Source: UBA8828 sp046315175 (lineage in GTDB: Bacteria > Verrucomicrobiota > Verrucomicrobiia > Opitutales > UBA953). Taken from it: a stretch of 64,000 nt of DNA. This document shows, piece by piece, positions 47,230 to 54,730 of this stretch (its first letter is position 1; each line of letters begins with the position of its first letter). The translations under genes were made by a program, and so were the position numbers. Below the pieces are notes generated by a model. The model was not told where the DNA came from. It saw only the letters and a list, made by a program, of their open reading frames with translations, and did not search any database. The stretch lies in NCBI GenBank assembly GCA_046315175.1, contig JBKDBK010000002.1, positions 9,795-73,794 of the forward strand. The letters run 5' to 3'.

Positions 47230-48759
47230 ATGCTCGCGACGCTCGCCAACTGCTGGCGCATCCCGGAACTCCGGGCCCGCATCCTCGCGACCGTCACCCT
47301 CGTCTTCGTCGCCCGCATCGGCGCGAACATCCCCCTGCCGGGCGTCGACCCGCGCGACATCCTGCAGTACTACCAGCAGATGGCGGACAACACCGCCGGC
47401 GGGGTCGTCGCGATGTACAACATGTTCACCGGCGGGGCGCTCCTCAAGGGCGCCATCTTCTCGCTGGGGATCATGCCCTACATCAGCGCCTCGATCATCC
47501 TCCAGCTGATGACCGCCGTGGTGCCCTCGCTCGCCCGCCTCCAGCAGGAGGGTGAGCTGGGTCGCCAGAAGATCGCCCAGTACACGCGCTACCTCACCAT
47601 CCTCATCGCGCTCGTCCAGTCGGCGCTGCTCCTCGGCGCCTTCTGCAACCCCCAGTCGGTCGGCTCCGCGCTCGGGCTCGGCTCCGATTTCCGCGGCATC
47701 ATCGTCGTGATGGAGAACCAGACGCTCTTCGTCGCCCTCGGCATCGCCCTGCTCACCTCCGGCTCCGTCATCATGCTCTGGCTGGGCGAGCAGATCACCC
47801 AGCGCGGCATCGGCAACGGCACCTCCATCCTCATCACCATCGGCATCCTCGCCGACCTGCCCGGCGCCTTCCGCTCCTTCTCGGCCATCGCCTTCGGCGG
47901 CGCGGTCGGCAGCGGCGCGACCCAGCACGGCCCCGAGAAGGCCGTCGGCATGGCCATCCTCTTCCTCCTCGTCACCGCGGCGATGGTCGCCCTCAACCAG
48001 GCCGTCCGGAAGATTCCCGTCCAGTACGCCCAGCGCATGGTCGGTCGCAAGGTCTACGGCGGGCAGAGCACCTACCTCCCGCTCAAGGTCAACTACGCCG
48101 GGGTCATGCCCGTCATCTTCGCCGGCGCCATCATCGCCTTCCCGCCGATGATGCTCCGCCCCCTGGCGAGCAACTTCCCGACGGTCGGCTTCCTCGCCGA
48201 GTGGGCCGACGTGATCCAGTACCCGACCGTCCTGCATTACGCGCTGCTCTCCGCCCTCATCTTCGGCTTCAGCTACTTCTGGATCTCCATCATGTTCCGG
48301 CCGGTCCAGATCGCCGACGACCTCAAGAAGAACAACGGCTACGTGGTCGGCGTCCGCCCGGGCGAGCCCACCGCCATGTTCCTCGACTTCGTCATGACCC
48401 GGCTGACCGTCGCCGGCTCCCTCTTCCTCCTCATCATCGCGCTGCTGCCTGACCTGTTCATGTACAAGCTCGATTTCCCCGCCCGCCTCGCGAGCTTCCT
48501 CGGCGGCACCGGCGGCCTCATCACCGTCGGCGTCATGCTCGACACCATGCGCCAGGTCGAGACCTTCCTCCTTCAGAGCCATTACGACGGCTTCCTGAAG
48601 AAGGGCAGGGTGGGGGGCGTCGCCACGCCGCCGCCGCCCCGCCGCCCCGCGTCCCCCGACGCGTCCGGCCCCGGCTCCCTCGGCACCGCCTGCCTCGCGC
48701 TCTTCCTCCTCGGCCTCGTCGCCTGGGCCGCCGGTCACTGGGGCCAGCTCTTCGGCTAA
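47230..48759 (+). CDS. secY: Preprotein translocase SecY with extra C-terminal helix
   Basis: This 509-residue channel protein of the Sec translocon has ten core helices. Conserved parts include RIGANIPLPGVDP, GIMPYISASIILQLMTAVVPSL, QRGIGNGTSILI and FSYFWISIMF. YVVGVRPGEPT lies in the C-terminal half. Canonical SecY proteins end shortly after the last helix. Here about 53 more residues follow (from residue 457), with a Pro-rich linker (ATPPPPRRPASPDASG) and a hydrophobic segment LGTACLALFLLGLVAWAAG that could be an eleventh helix. Confidence 0.96.
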   Translation: MLATLANCWRIPELRARILATVTLVFVARIGANIPLPGVDPRDILQYYQQMADNTAGGVVAMYNMFTGGALLKGAIFSLGIMPYISASIILQLMTAVVPSLARLQQEGELGRQKIAQYTRYLTILIALVQSALLLGAFCNPQSVGSALGLGSDFRGIIVVMENQTLFVALGIALLTSGSVIMLWLGEQITQRGIGNGTSILITIGILADLPGAFRSFSAIAFGGAVGSGATQHGPEKAVGMAILFLLVTAAMVALNQAVRKIPVQYAQRMVGRKVYGGQSTYLPLKVNYAGVMPVIFAGAIIAFPPMMLRPLASNFPTVGFLAEWADVIQYPTVLHYALLSALIFGFSYFWISIMFRPVQIADDLKKNNGYVVGVRPGEPTAMFLDFVMTRLTVAGSLFLLIIALLPDLFMYKLDFPARLASFLGGTGGLITVGVMLDTMRQVETFLLQSHYDGFLKKGRVGGVATPPPPRRPASPDASGPGSLGTACLALFLLGLVAWAAGHWGQLFG

Positions 48760-48775
48760 GCCGCTTCCGCGGCCG

Positions 48776-49537
48776 ATGATCGACCTCCGGAGCCAGGGCG
48801 ACGTCGACGGCATGCGCGCCGCCGGACGCGCCGCGGCCCGCGTCCTCGCCGACCTTCGCCGCCGCGTCGCCCCGGGCGTCACCACCGGCCAGCTCGACGC
48901 CGCCGCGGGCGACCTCATGTCCCTCCACGGCTGCGAGAGCGCCTGCCTCGGCTACGTCGTCGGCCGCCTCACCTACCCCGGCCGCGTCTGCATCTCCGTC
49001 AACGACGAGGTTGTCCACGGCATCGGGCACCCCGGGCGCGTCCTCCAGGAGGGCGACCTCGTCTCGCTCGACGTCGTCGTCCGCAAGGGAGGCTTCATCG
49101 GCGACAACGCCGCCACCGTCCCCGTCGGCGCCGTCCCCGAGCCCCTCCGTCGCCTCTGCGCCGCCACCGAGTCCGCCCTCGCCGCCGGCATCGAGGCCGC
49201 CCGCCCCGGCGGCAACGTCGGCGACATCTCCGCCGCCATCCAAGGCACCGTCCAACCCCTCGGCCTCGGCATCGTCCGCGAATTCGTCGGCCACGGGGTC
49301 GGCCGGCGCATGCACGAGGAGCCCCAGGTGCCCAATTGGGGCAAAAAGGGCGTCGGACCCCGCCTCCTGCCCGGCATGGCCCTCGCCATCGAGCCCATGA
49401 TCACCCTCGGCTCCCCCAAGATCGCCATGGACCCCGACGGCTGGACCGCCCGGACCCGCGACGGCTCCCCCGCAGCCCATTTCGAGCACACCATCCTCAT
49501 CACCGAGGGGGGGGTCGAAATCCTCACCCTCCCCTAG
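48776..49537 (+). CDS. map: Methionine aminopeptidase, type I
   Basis: This 253-residue MetAP removes the initiator Met. The metal ligands are all visible: Asp in VSLDVVVRKG, Asp in GFIGDNAATVPVG, His in VGHGVGRRMHEEPQVPN, Glu in MALAIEPMI and Glu in FEHTILIT. The substrate His is in NDEVVHGIGHPG. There is no N-terminal zinc finger. It lies directly after secY, with neither adk before it nor infA/rpmJ after it. Confidence 0.97.
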   Translation: MIDLRSQGDVDGMRAAGRAAARVLADLRRRVAPGVTTGQLDAAAGDLMSLHGCESACLGYVVGRLTYPGRVCISVNDEVVHGIGHPGRVLQEGDLVSLDVVVRKGGFIGDNAATVPVGAVPEPLRRLCAATESALAAGIEAARPGGNVGDISAAIQGTVQPLGLGIVREFVGHGVGRRMHEEPQVPNWGKKGVGPRLLPGMALAIEPMITLGSPKIAMDPDGWTARTRDGSPAAHFEHTILITEGGVEILTLP

Positions 49538-49563
49538 GTATTTTAGGCTTCCCTTGGCCCCCC

Positions 49564-49578
49564 AAAGTTAGCAACTTT
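49564..49578. repeat. Short perfect inverted repeat before rpsM
   Basis: AAAGTT, AGC, AACTTT form a 6-bp palindrome with a 3-base centre in the 86-base gap between map and rpsM. The gap is more AT-rich than the rest of the cluster. It could be part of an internal promoter or operator, or a weak attenuator; nothing decides between these. Confidence 0.4.
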
Positions 49579-49623
49579 CGACCCTTTTCCTCCACCTCCC
49601 ACCCGCACCTCCGGAAGACCCTC

Positions 49624-50016
49624 ATGCCCCGCATCCTCGGCGTCGACATCCCCAACAACAAGAAGGTCGAGTACTCGCTCCGCTACATCTACGGCGTGGG
49701 TCCCCAGCGCGCCACGCTCATCTGCCAGACCCTCGGCTTCCGCCCTGAGATGCGCGCCAGCGAGCTCACCGAGGAGCAGCTCAACAAGATCGTCGACATG
49801 ATTGTCCGCGAGGGCTGGCGCTGCGAGGGCGACCTCCGCCGCGAGATCGCCCAGGACCTCAAGCGCCTCCAGGCCATCAAGTCCTACCGCGGCCTCCGCC
49901 ACTTCCGCGGCCTGCCCGTCCGCGGCCAGCGCACCCGCACCAACGCCCGCACCCGCAAGGGCAAGCGCAAGACCGTCGGCGTGGCCACCGCCGCCGCCCC
50001 CGCCGCGGCCAAGTAA
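49624..50016 (+). CDS. rpsM: 30S ribosomal protein S13
   Basis: This 130-residue S13 starts MPRILGVDIPNNKKVEYSLRYIYGVGPQRA. It contains REIAQDLKRLQAIKSYRGLRHFRGLPVRGQRTRTNARTRKG in pieces and ends with an Ala-rich tail (ATAAAPAAAK) about 10 residues longer than usual. Its leader includes GGAAG about 10 bases before the ATG. It opens the alpha-operon part of the cluster. Confidence 0.97.
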   Translation: MPRILGVDIPNNKKVEYSLRYIYGVGPQRATLICQTLGFRPEMRASELTEEQLNKIVDMIVREGWRCEGDLRREIAQDLKRLQAIKSYRGLRHFRGLPVRGQRTRTNARTRKGKRKTVGVATAAAPAAAK

Positions 50017-50037
50017 TTTCCGACCGAACCCTTCCCG

Positions 50038-50595
50038 ATGAGCGACGAGACCCCCAAGACCGACAAGCCCGCCCGCAAGGCCAAGCCCGCCGCGGCCCCC
50101 GCCGCCGAGGCCGCCCCCGCCCCCGCGGCCCCCGCCGCCGACGCCTCGGCCCCCGCCGCCCCCGGCGAGAAGCAGGAGGTCACCGCCGCCTCCCTCCTCG
50201 GCGACGAGATCGGCGAGATCAAGGTCCGCCGCGCCAAGGGCTCGAAGAACATCGTCTCCGGCGTCTGCCACATCCTCGCCACCTTCAACAACACCAAGGT
50301 CACCTTCACCGACCCCAACGGCAACGTCGTCTCCTGGGGCAGCGCCGGCCGCCACGCCTTCCGCGGCTCCCGCAAGTCCACCGCCTACGCCGCCCAGGTC
50401 GTCTGCCAGGAGGCCGCCAAGGCCGCCATGGCCCACGGCCTGAAGGACGTCGCCGTCCGCGTCCGCGGTCCCGGCATGGGTCGCGACAGCGCCATCCGCG
50501 CCCTCTCCCTCCTCGGCCTCAACATCCTTTCCATCGTCGACACGACCCCGATCCCCCACAACGGGTGCCGTCCGCCGAAGCGCCGCCGCGTCTGA
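50038..50595 (+). CDS. rpsK: 30S ribosomal protein S11 with Ala/Pro-rich N-terminal extension
   Basis: This 185-residue protein is about 56 residues longer than E. coli S11 (129). The first 60 residues are Ala/Pro/Lys-rich and then acidic. The conserved body has SGVCHILATFNNTKVTFTDPNGNVVSW, GSRKSTAYAAQVV, VRVRGPGMGRDSAIRAL and the end IPHNGCRPPKRRRV. S11 lies on the 30S platform near the mRNA exit. Confidence 0.96.
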   Translation: MSDETPKTDKPARKAKPAAAPAAEAAPAPAAPAADASAPAAPGEKQEVTAASLLGDEIGEIKVRRAKGSKNIVSGVCHILATFNNTKVTFTDPNGNVVSWGSAGRHAFRGSRKSTAYAAQVVCQEAAKAAMAHGLKDVAVRVRGPGMGRDSAIRALSLLGLNILSIVDTTPIPHNGCRPPKRRRV

Positions 50596-50618
50596 CCGCG
50601 GGCCGCGCCGCCAACTGA

Positions 50619-50644
50619 CCGTCCGGGGATGGCAAGCCGGACGG
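50619..50644 (+). promoter_or_regulatory. Stem-loop in the rpsD leader
   Basis: CCGTCCGG and CCGGACGG form a perfect 8-bp stem around a 10-base loop (ggatggcaag), 44 bases before the rpsD ATG in a 92-base gap. S4 binds its own mRNA in several bacteria, so a translational control element is possible. The structure has not been compared with known S4 sites. Confidence 0.4.
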
Positions 50645-50687
50645 GAACATCCAACGCCACCCCCAACAACCCAAAGCACCCACCGCG

Positions 50688-51296
50688 ATGTCCCGCTACA
50701 CCGGACCCACCACCAAGATCAACCGCCGGTTCAACAAGGCCCTCCTGCCCACCTCCAAGGGCGAGGAGCGCAAGCCCTATCCCCCCGGCGTCCACGGCCA
50801 GACCCGCGGCCGCAAGGTCTCCGAGTACGGCCAGGGCCTCGCTGAGAAGCAGCAGCTGCGCTTCATGTACGGCCTGAACGAGCGCCAGTTCCGCCTCGCC
50901 TTCGCCCGCGCCAAGCGCCTCGGCGGGGTGGCCGGAGAGAACTTCCTCCGCATCCTCGAGACCCGCCTCGACAACGTCATCTACCGCCTCGGCTTCGCCT
51001 CCAGCCGCGCCGCCGCCCGTCAGTTCGTCGGCCACGGCCACGTCCGCGTCAACGGCCACAAGGTCGACATCTCCAGCTACGCCGTCCAGACCGGCGACGA
51101 GGTCGCCGTCCGCGACCGCGCCTCCTCCAAGCAGCTCGCCACCCGCGCCGCCGAGGAGAACCAGTCGCGCGCCGTCCCCGGCTGGCTCGCCGCCTCCCCC
51201 GACCAGCTTCGCGGCACCGTCGTCCGCGAGCCCGCCAAGGAGGAGCTCCCCACCGAGATCAACGTCCAGGTCATCGTCGAGTTCTACAGCCGCTGA
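50688..51296 (+). CDS. rpsD: 30S ribosomal protein S4
   Basis: This 202-residue S4 begins MSRYTGPTTKINRRFNKALLP. It has YPPGVHGQTRGRKVSEYG, QLRFMYGLNERQFRLAF, and the S4 RNA-binding domain RLDNVIYRLGFASSRAAARQFVGHGHVRVNG in pieces. The N-terminus has no zinc-binding cysteines, so it is the zinc-free form. S4 is a primary assembly protein. Confidence 0.98.
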   Translation: MSRYTGPTTKINRRFNKALLPTSKGEERKPYPPGVHGQTRGRKVSEYGQGLAEKQQLRFMYGLNERQFRLAFARAKRLGGVAGENFLRILETRLDNVIYRLGFASSRAAARQFVGHGHVRVNGHKVDISSYAVQTGDEVAVRDRASSKQLATRAAEENQSRAVPGWLAASPDQLRGTVVREPAKEELPTEINVQVIVEFYSR

Positions 51297-51327
51297 CCCG
51301 AAACCAACCCCAAACCCACCCAACGCC

Positions 51328-52329
51328 ATGCCCAAGCGCCTCGGAAAATTCCAGCTTCCCAACAAGCTTCGCAAGGACGAGTCCGGCTCGTCCGCCCACC
51401 ACGCCCGCTACACCGCCGAGCCCTTCGAGACGGGCTTCGGTCACACCATCGGCAACTCCCTCCGCCGCGTGCTCCTCGGCTCCGTCGAGGGCGCAGCCAT
51501 CGCCTCGGTCAAGATCGAGGGCGTCTCCCATGAGTTCCAGCCCCTCGAGGGCGTGGTCGAGGACGTGACCGAGATCGTCCTCAACCTCAAGAAGGTCCTC
51601 ATCCGCCATGACCGCCGCGAGGACTTCAAGGCCTCGATCGACGTCAACAAGGCCGGCGCCATCAAGGCGTCCGACATCCAGCTCCCCGCCGGGCTCACCC
51701 TGGTCAACCCCGACCTCGTCCTCTGCACCCTCGACCGCAAGCGCCGCTTCACCGCGGAGCTCGAGATCAAGGTCGGCCGCAGCTGGTCCTCCGCCGAGGA
51801 GAACAAGTCGGCCGAGCAGACCATCGGCGTCATCCCCATCGACGCCCTGTTCTCCCCCGTCACCTCCGTCCGCTACGCGGTCGAGAACTCCCGCGAGGGC
51901 CAGAAGACCGACTACGACCGCCTCGTCCTCGAGGTGACCACCGACGGCCGCATCTCCCCCGACGAGGCGCTCAAGGAGGCCTCCGCCATCCTGAGCAAGC
52001 ACCTCGAGGTGTTCAACGGCGTCGCCGGCACCGAGATCGAGTTCGAGTCCAAGGCCCGCGAGGAGGCCGACGACCAGAACCGCCTCCGCAACCTGCTCAA
52101 CATGTCGGTCAACGAGATCGAGCTCTCGGTCCGCGCCGCCAACTGCCTCAACAACGCCAACATCACCACCGTCGGCTCCCTGGCGATGAAGACCGAGCAG
52201 GAGATGCTCAAGTACCGCAACTTCGGCAAGAAGTCCCTCAACGAGATCAAGCAGAAGCTCGAGCAGCTCGGCCTCTCCCTCGGCATGACCGGCCTCGAGC
52301 GCCTCATGGACAAGGGCGCCGCCAACTGA
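51328..52329 (+). CDS. rpoA: DNA-directed RNA polymerase alpha subunit
   Basis: This 333-residue subunit has an N-terminal dimerisation domain with FETGFGHTIGNSLRRVLLGSVEG and AIASVKIEGVSHEFQPLEGVVEDV in pieces. A linker follows. The C-terminal domain contains ELSVRAANCLNNANITTVGSL and RNFGKKSLNEIKQKLEQLGLSLG, the helix-hairpin that contacts UP elements and activators. Length is standard (E. coli 329). Confidence 0.98.
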   Translation: MPKRLGKFQLPNKLRKDESGSSAHHARYTAEPFETGFGHTIGNSLRRVLLGSVEGAAIASVKIEGVSHEFQPLEGVVEDVTEIVLNLKKVLIRHDRREDFKASIDVNKAGAIKASDIQLPAGLTLVNPDLVLCTLDRKRRFTAELEIKVGRSWSSAEENKSAEQTIGVIPIDALFSPVTSVRYAVENSREGQKTDYDRLVLEVTTDGRISPDEALKEASAILSKHLEVFNGVAGTEIEFESKAREEADDQNRLRNLLNMSVNEIELSVRAANCLNNANITTVGSLAMKTEQEMLKYRNFGKKSLNEIKQKLEQLGLSLGMTGLERLMDKGAAN

Positions 52330-52350
52330 TTCCCCCGAACCCGCCAAGCC

Positions 52351-52806
52351 ATGCGCCACCGCAGCCACCGCAACACCCTCGGGGTCAAGAAGGAGCACCG
52401 CATCTCGCTGGTCGCCAACCTCGCCGCCCAGCTCATCACCCACGCGCGCATCCGCACCACGCTGTCGCGCGCCCGGGCCGTCCGCCCCTTCGTCGAGAAG
52501 ATCATCACCCTGGCCAAGAAGGGCGTCGCCGCCGACTCCCCCTCGGTCCGCCTCCACTACTACCGCCTCGCCCTCTCCCGCGTCCGCGACGAGTCCGCGG
52601 TCGCCCTCCTCTTCAAGGAGCGCGCCTCCGGCTTCGCCAACCGCAAGGGCGGCTACACCCGCATCTACAAGCTTGACGCCCGCCGCGGCGACGCCGCCGA
52701 GACCGCCCTGATCGAGCTCGTGGGCAAGGACGACGTCGCCCCCGCCAAGCCCAAGCCCCGCGTCCGCAAGGCCAAGGCGCCCGAGGCCGCCCCGGCCCAG
52801 GCCTAA
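52351..52806 (+). CDS. rplQ: 50S ribosomal protein L17 with extended C-terminus
   Basis: This 151-residue L17 starts MRHRSHRNTLGVKKEHRISL. It has TLSRARAVRPFVEKIITLAKKG and GGYTRIYKLDARRGDAAETALIELVG. A Lys/Pro/Ala-rich tail of about 25 residues follows (PKPRVRKAKAPEAAPAQA). It is the last ribosomal gene of the cluster. A GC-only hairpin lies 29 bases after its stop. Confidence 0.97.
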   Translation: MRHRSHRNTLGVKKEHRISLVANLAAQLITHARIRTTLSRARAVRPFVEKIITLAKKGVAADSPSVRLHYYRLALSRVRDESAVALLFKERASGFANRKGGYTRIYKLDARRGDAAETALIELVGKDDVAPAKPKPRVRKAKAPEAAPAQA

Positions 52807-52834
52807 GCCGCGGAGCCCGCCCGGCCCCACCGGA

Positions 52835-52857
52835 CGCGCCCGCCCGCCGCGGGCGCG
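52835..52857 (+). terminator. Candidate terminator hairpin after rplQ
   Basis: CGCGCCCGC and GCGGGCGCG pair perfectly over 9 GC pairs around a 5-base loop, 29 bases after the rplQ stop. It is followed by only a short GTTTCCCC, not a proper T-run, so its efficiency as an intrinsic terminator is uncertain. Its position at the end of the ribosomal cluster supports the call. Confidence 0.5.
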
Positions 52858-52875
52858 CCCGGCGCCGTTTCCCCG

Positions 52876-53109
52876 ATGATCGCCGTTGAGCTCGGAACCT
52901 TCCTCGCCCTCGCCGTGGGCCTGGGCTGCGCCCTGCCGCTCGGGGCCTGGCTCTGGTACGACCGCCGCGAGGCCCTCCTCGCCGACCCCCGCCGCCTACG
53001 CTCCGCCTTCGCCTGCGGCCGCTGCGGGCGCACCTACTCCCGGCCCCGCCTCCGCGAGGAGGCCCCCTGCCCGGGCTGCGGGGCGAACAATGTTCGCCTC
53101 CGCTTCTGA
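52876..53109 (+). CDS. Small membrane protein with rubredoxin-like zinc ribbon
   Basis: This 77-residue protein has one N-terminal membrane helix (about residues 5-27) followed by a basic stretch. A short cytoplasmic tail has two CxxC pairs, CGRC and CPGC, about 14 residues apart. That is the geometry of a zinc ribbon. No family is recognised. It lies 24 bases before guaA on the same strand. Confidence 0.65.
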   Translation: MIAVELGTFLALAVGLGCALPLGAWLWYDRREALLADPRRLRSAFACGRCGRTYSRPRLREEAPCPGCGANNVRLRF

Positions 53110-53133
53110 AGCCCCCCATCCTCCCCCCTCCCC

Positions 53134-54684
53134 ATGGCCAACCAGACCATCGCCGTCCTCGATTTCGGGTCCCAGTACACCCAGGTCATCGCCCGGCGCA
53201 TCCGCGAGTGCCGCGTCCACTCCCGCATCTATCCCTTCGGCGTCGACGCCGCCACCCTCCGCGCCGACGGCGTCCGCGGCGTCATCCTCTCCGGCGGTCC
53301 CGCCAGCGTCCGCGCCAAGGGCTCGCCCCGCCCCGATCCTGCCGTCTTCGACCTCGGCGTGCCCGTCCTCGGCATCTGCTACGGCGTCCAGCTGATGGGC
53401 GAGATGCTCGGCGGCAAGGTCGCCCCCTCCGCCCACCGCGAGTACGGGCACGGCACCCTCCGCTTCCGCGCCGGCTCCGACCTCCTCCACGGCCTTCGCG
53501 GCCCCCTCCGCGTCTGGAACTCCCACGGCGACAAGGTCGCGCGGCTCCCCCGGGGCTTCCGCGCCGTCGCCAGCACCGAGAACTCGGAGCACGCCGTCGT
53601 GCAGGACTCCGCCCGGCGCTTCTACGGCATCCAGTTCCACCCCGAGGTCGCCCACTCCGAGCGCGGGATGGACATCCTCCGCAACTTCCTCTTCCGCATC
53701 TGCCGCTGCCGCCCCGACTGGGTGATGGAGGACTACGCCGGCGCCGCCATCCGCCAGATCCGCGCCCAGGTCGGGAAGTCCCACGTCATCCTCGGCCTTT
53801 CCGGCGGGGTCGACTCCTCCGTCGCCGCCGCCCTCATCCAGAAGGCGATCGGCCGCCAGCTGACCTGCGTCTTCGTCGACAACGGCCTGCTCCGCCTCGG
53901 CGAGCGCCAGCAGGTCGAGCGCATGTTCCGCGGCCGCTTCAAGGTCGACCTCCGCGTGGTCGACGCCTCCGACCGCTTCCTGCGCAAGCTCCGCGGCGTC
54001 ACCGACCCCGAGCGCAAGCGGAAGATCATCGGCCACGAGTTCATCCGCGTGTTCGACGCCGAGGTCGCCAAGATCCGCCGCCGCGGCAAGGTCGAGTTCC
54101 TCGCCCAGGGCACCCTCTACCCCGACATCATCGAGTCCGTCGCCATCGACGGCAACCCCGCCGCCACCATCAAGAGCCACCACAACGTCGGCGGCCTCCC
54201 CAAGCGCATGAAGCTCCGCCTCCTCGAGCCCCTGCGCGAGCTCTTCAAGGACGAGGTCCGCGCTCTCGGCGAGGCCCTCGGCCTCCCCAAGCCCATGGTC
54301 TGGCGCCACCCCTTCCCCGGCCCCGGCCTCGCCGTCCGCGTCTGCGGCGAGATCACGCGCGAGCGCCTCGACATCCTCCGCCAGGCCGACGCCATCTTCA
54401 TCGACGAGCTCCGCGCCTCCGGCCTCTACGACAAGGTCTGGCAGGCCTTCGCCGTCTTCCTTCCCGTCCGCACCGTCGGCGTGATGGGCGATGAGCGCAC
54501 CTACGACCACGTCTGCGCCCTCCGCGCCGTCACCTCGTCCGACGCCATGACGGCCGACTGGGCCCACCTTCCCCACGACTTCCTCCGCAAGGTCTCGTCC
54601 CGCGTCATCAACGAGGTCAAGGGCTTCAACCGCGTCGTCTACGACATCTCCTCCAAGCCGCCCTCCACCATCGAGTGGGAGTGA
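53134..54684 (+). CDS. guaA: GMP synthase (glutamine-hydrolysing)
   Basis: This 516-residue enzyme aminates XMP to GMP using glutamine and ATP. The class I amidotransferase domain has the nucleophile in LGICYGVQLMG and the catalytic His/Glu in GIQFHPEVAHSE. The ATP-pyrophosphatase domain has the PP-loop LGLSGGVDSSVAAALI and VFVDNGLLR. The C-terminal dimerisation domain has WRHPFPGPGLAVRV and ends STIEWE. All are standard (E. coli 525). Confidence 0.98.
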   Translation: MANQTIAVLDFGSQYTQVIARRIRECRVHSRIYPFGVDAATLRADGVRGVILSGGPASVRAKGSPRPDPAVFDLGVPVLGICYGVQLMGEMLGGKVAPSAHREYGHGTLRFRAGSDLLHGLRGPLRVWNSHGDKVARLPRGFRAVASTENSEHAVVQDSARRFYGIQFHPEVAHSERGMDILRNFLFRICRCRPDWVMEDYAGAAIRQIRAQVGKSHVILGLSGGVDSSVAAALIQKAIGRQLTCVFVDNGLLRLGERQQVERMFRGRFKVDLRVVDASDRFLRKLRGVTDPERKRKIIGHEFIRVFDAEVAKIRRRGKVEFLAQGTLYPDIIESVAIDGNPAATIKSHHNVGGLPKRMKLRLLEPLRELFKDEVRALGEALGLPKPMVWRHPFPGPGLAVRVCGEITRERLDILRQADAIFIDELRASGLYDKVWQAFAVFLPVRTVGVMGDERTYDHVCALRAVTSSDAMTADWAHLPHDFLRKVSSRVINEVKGFNRVVYDISSKPPSTIEWE

Positions 54685-54730
54685 GCCGGGGCCGTTGACA
54701 CCCGCCCCCGCCCTCGCCACCCTCCGGCCA

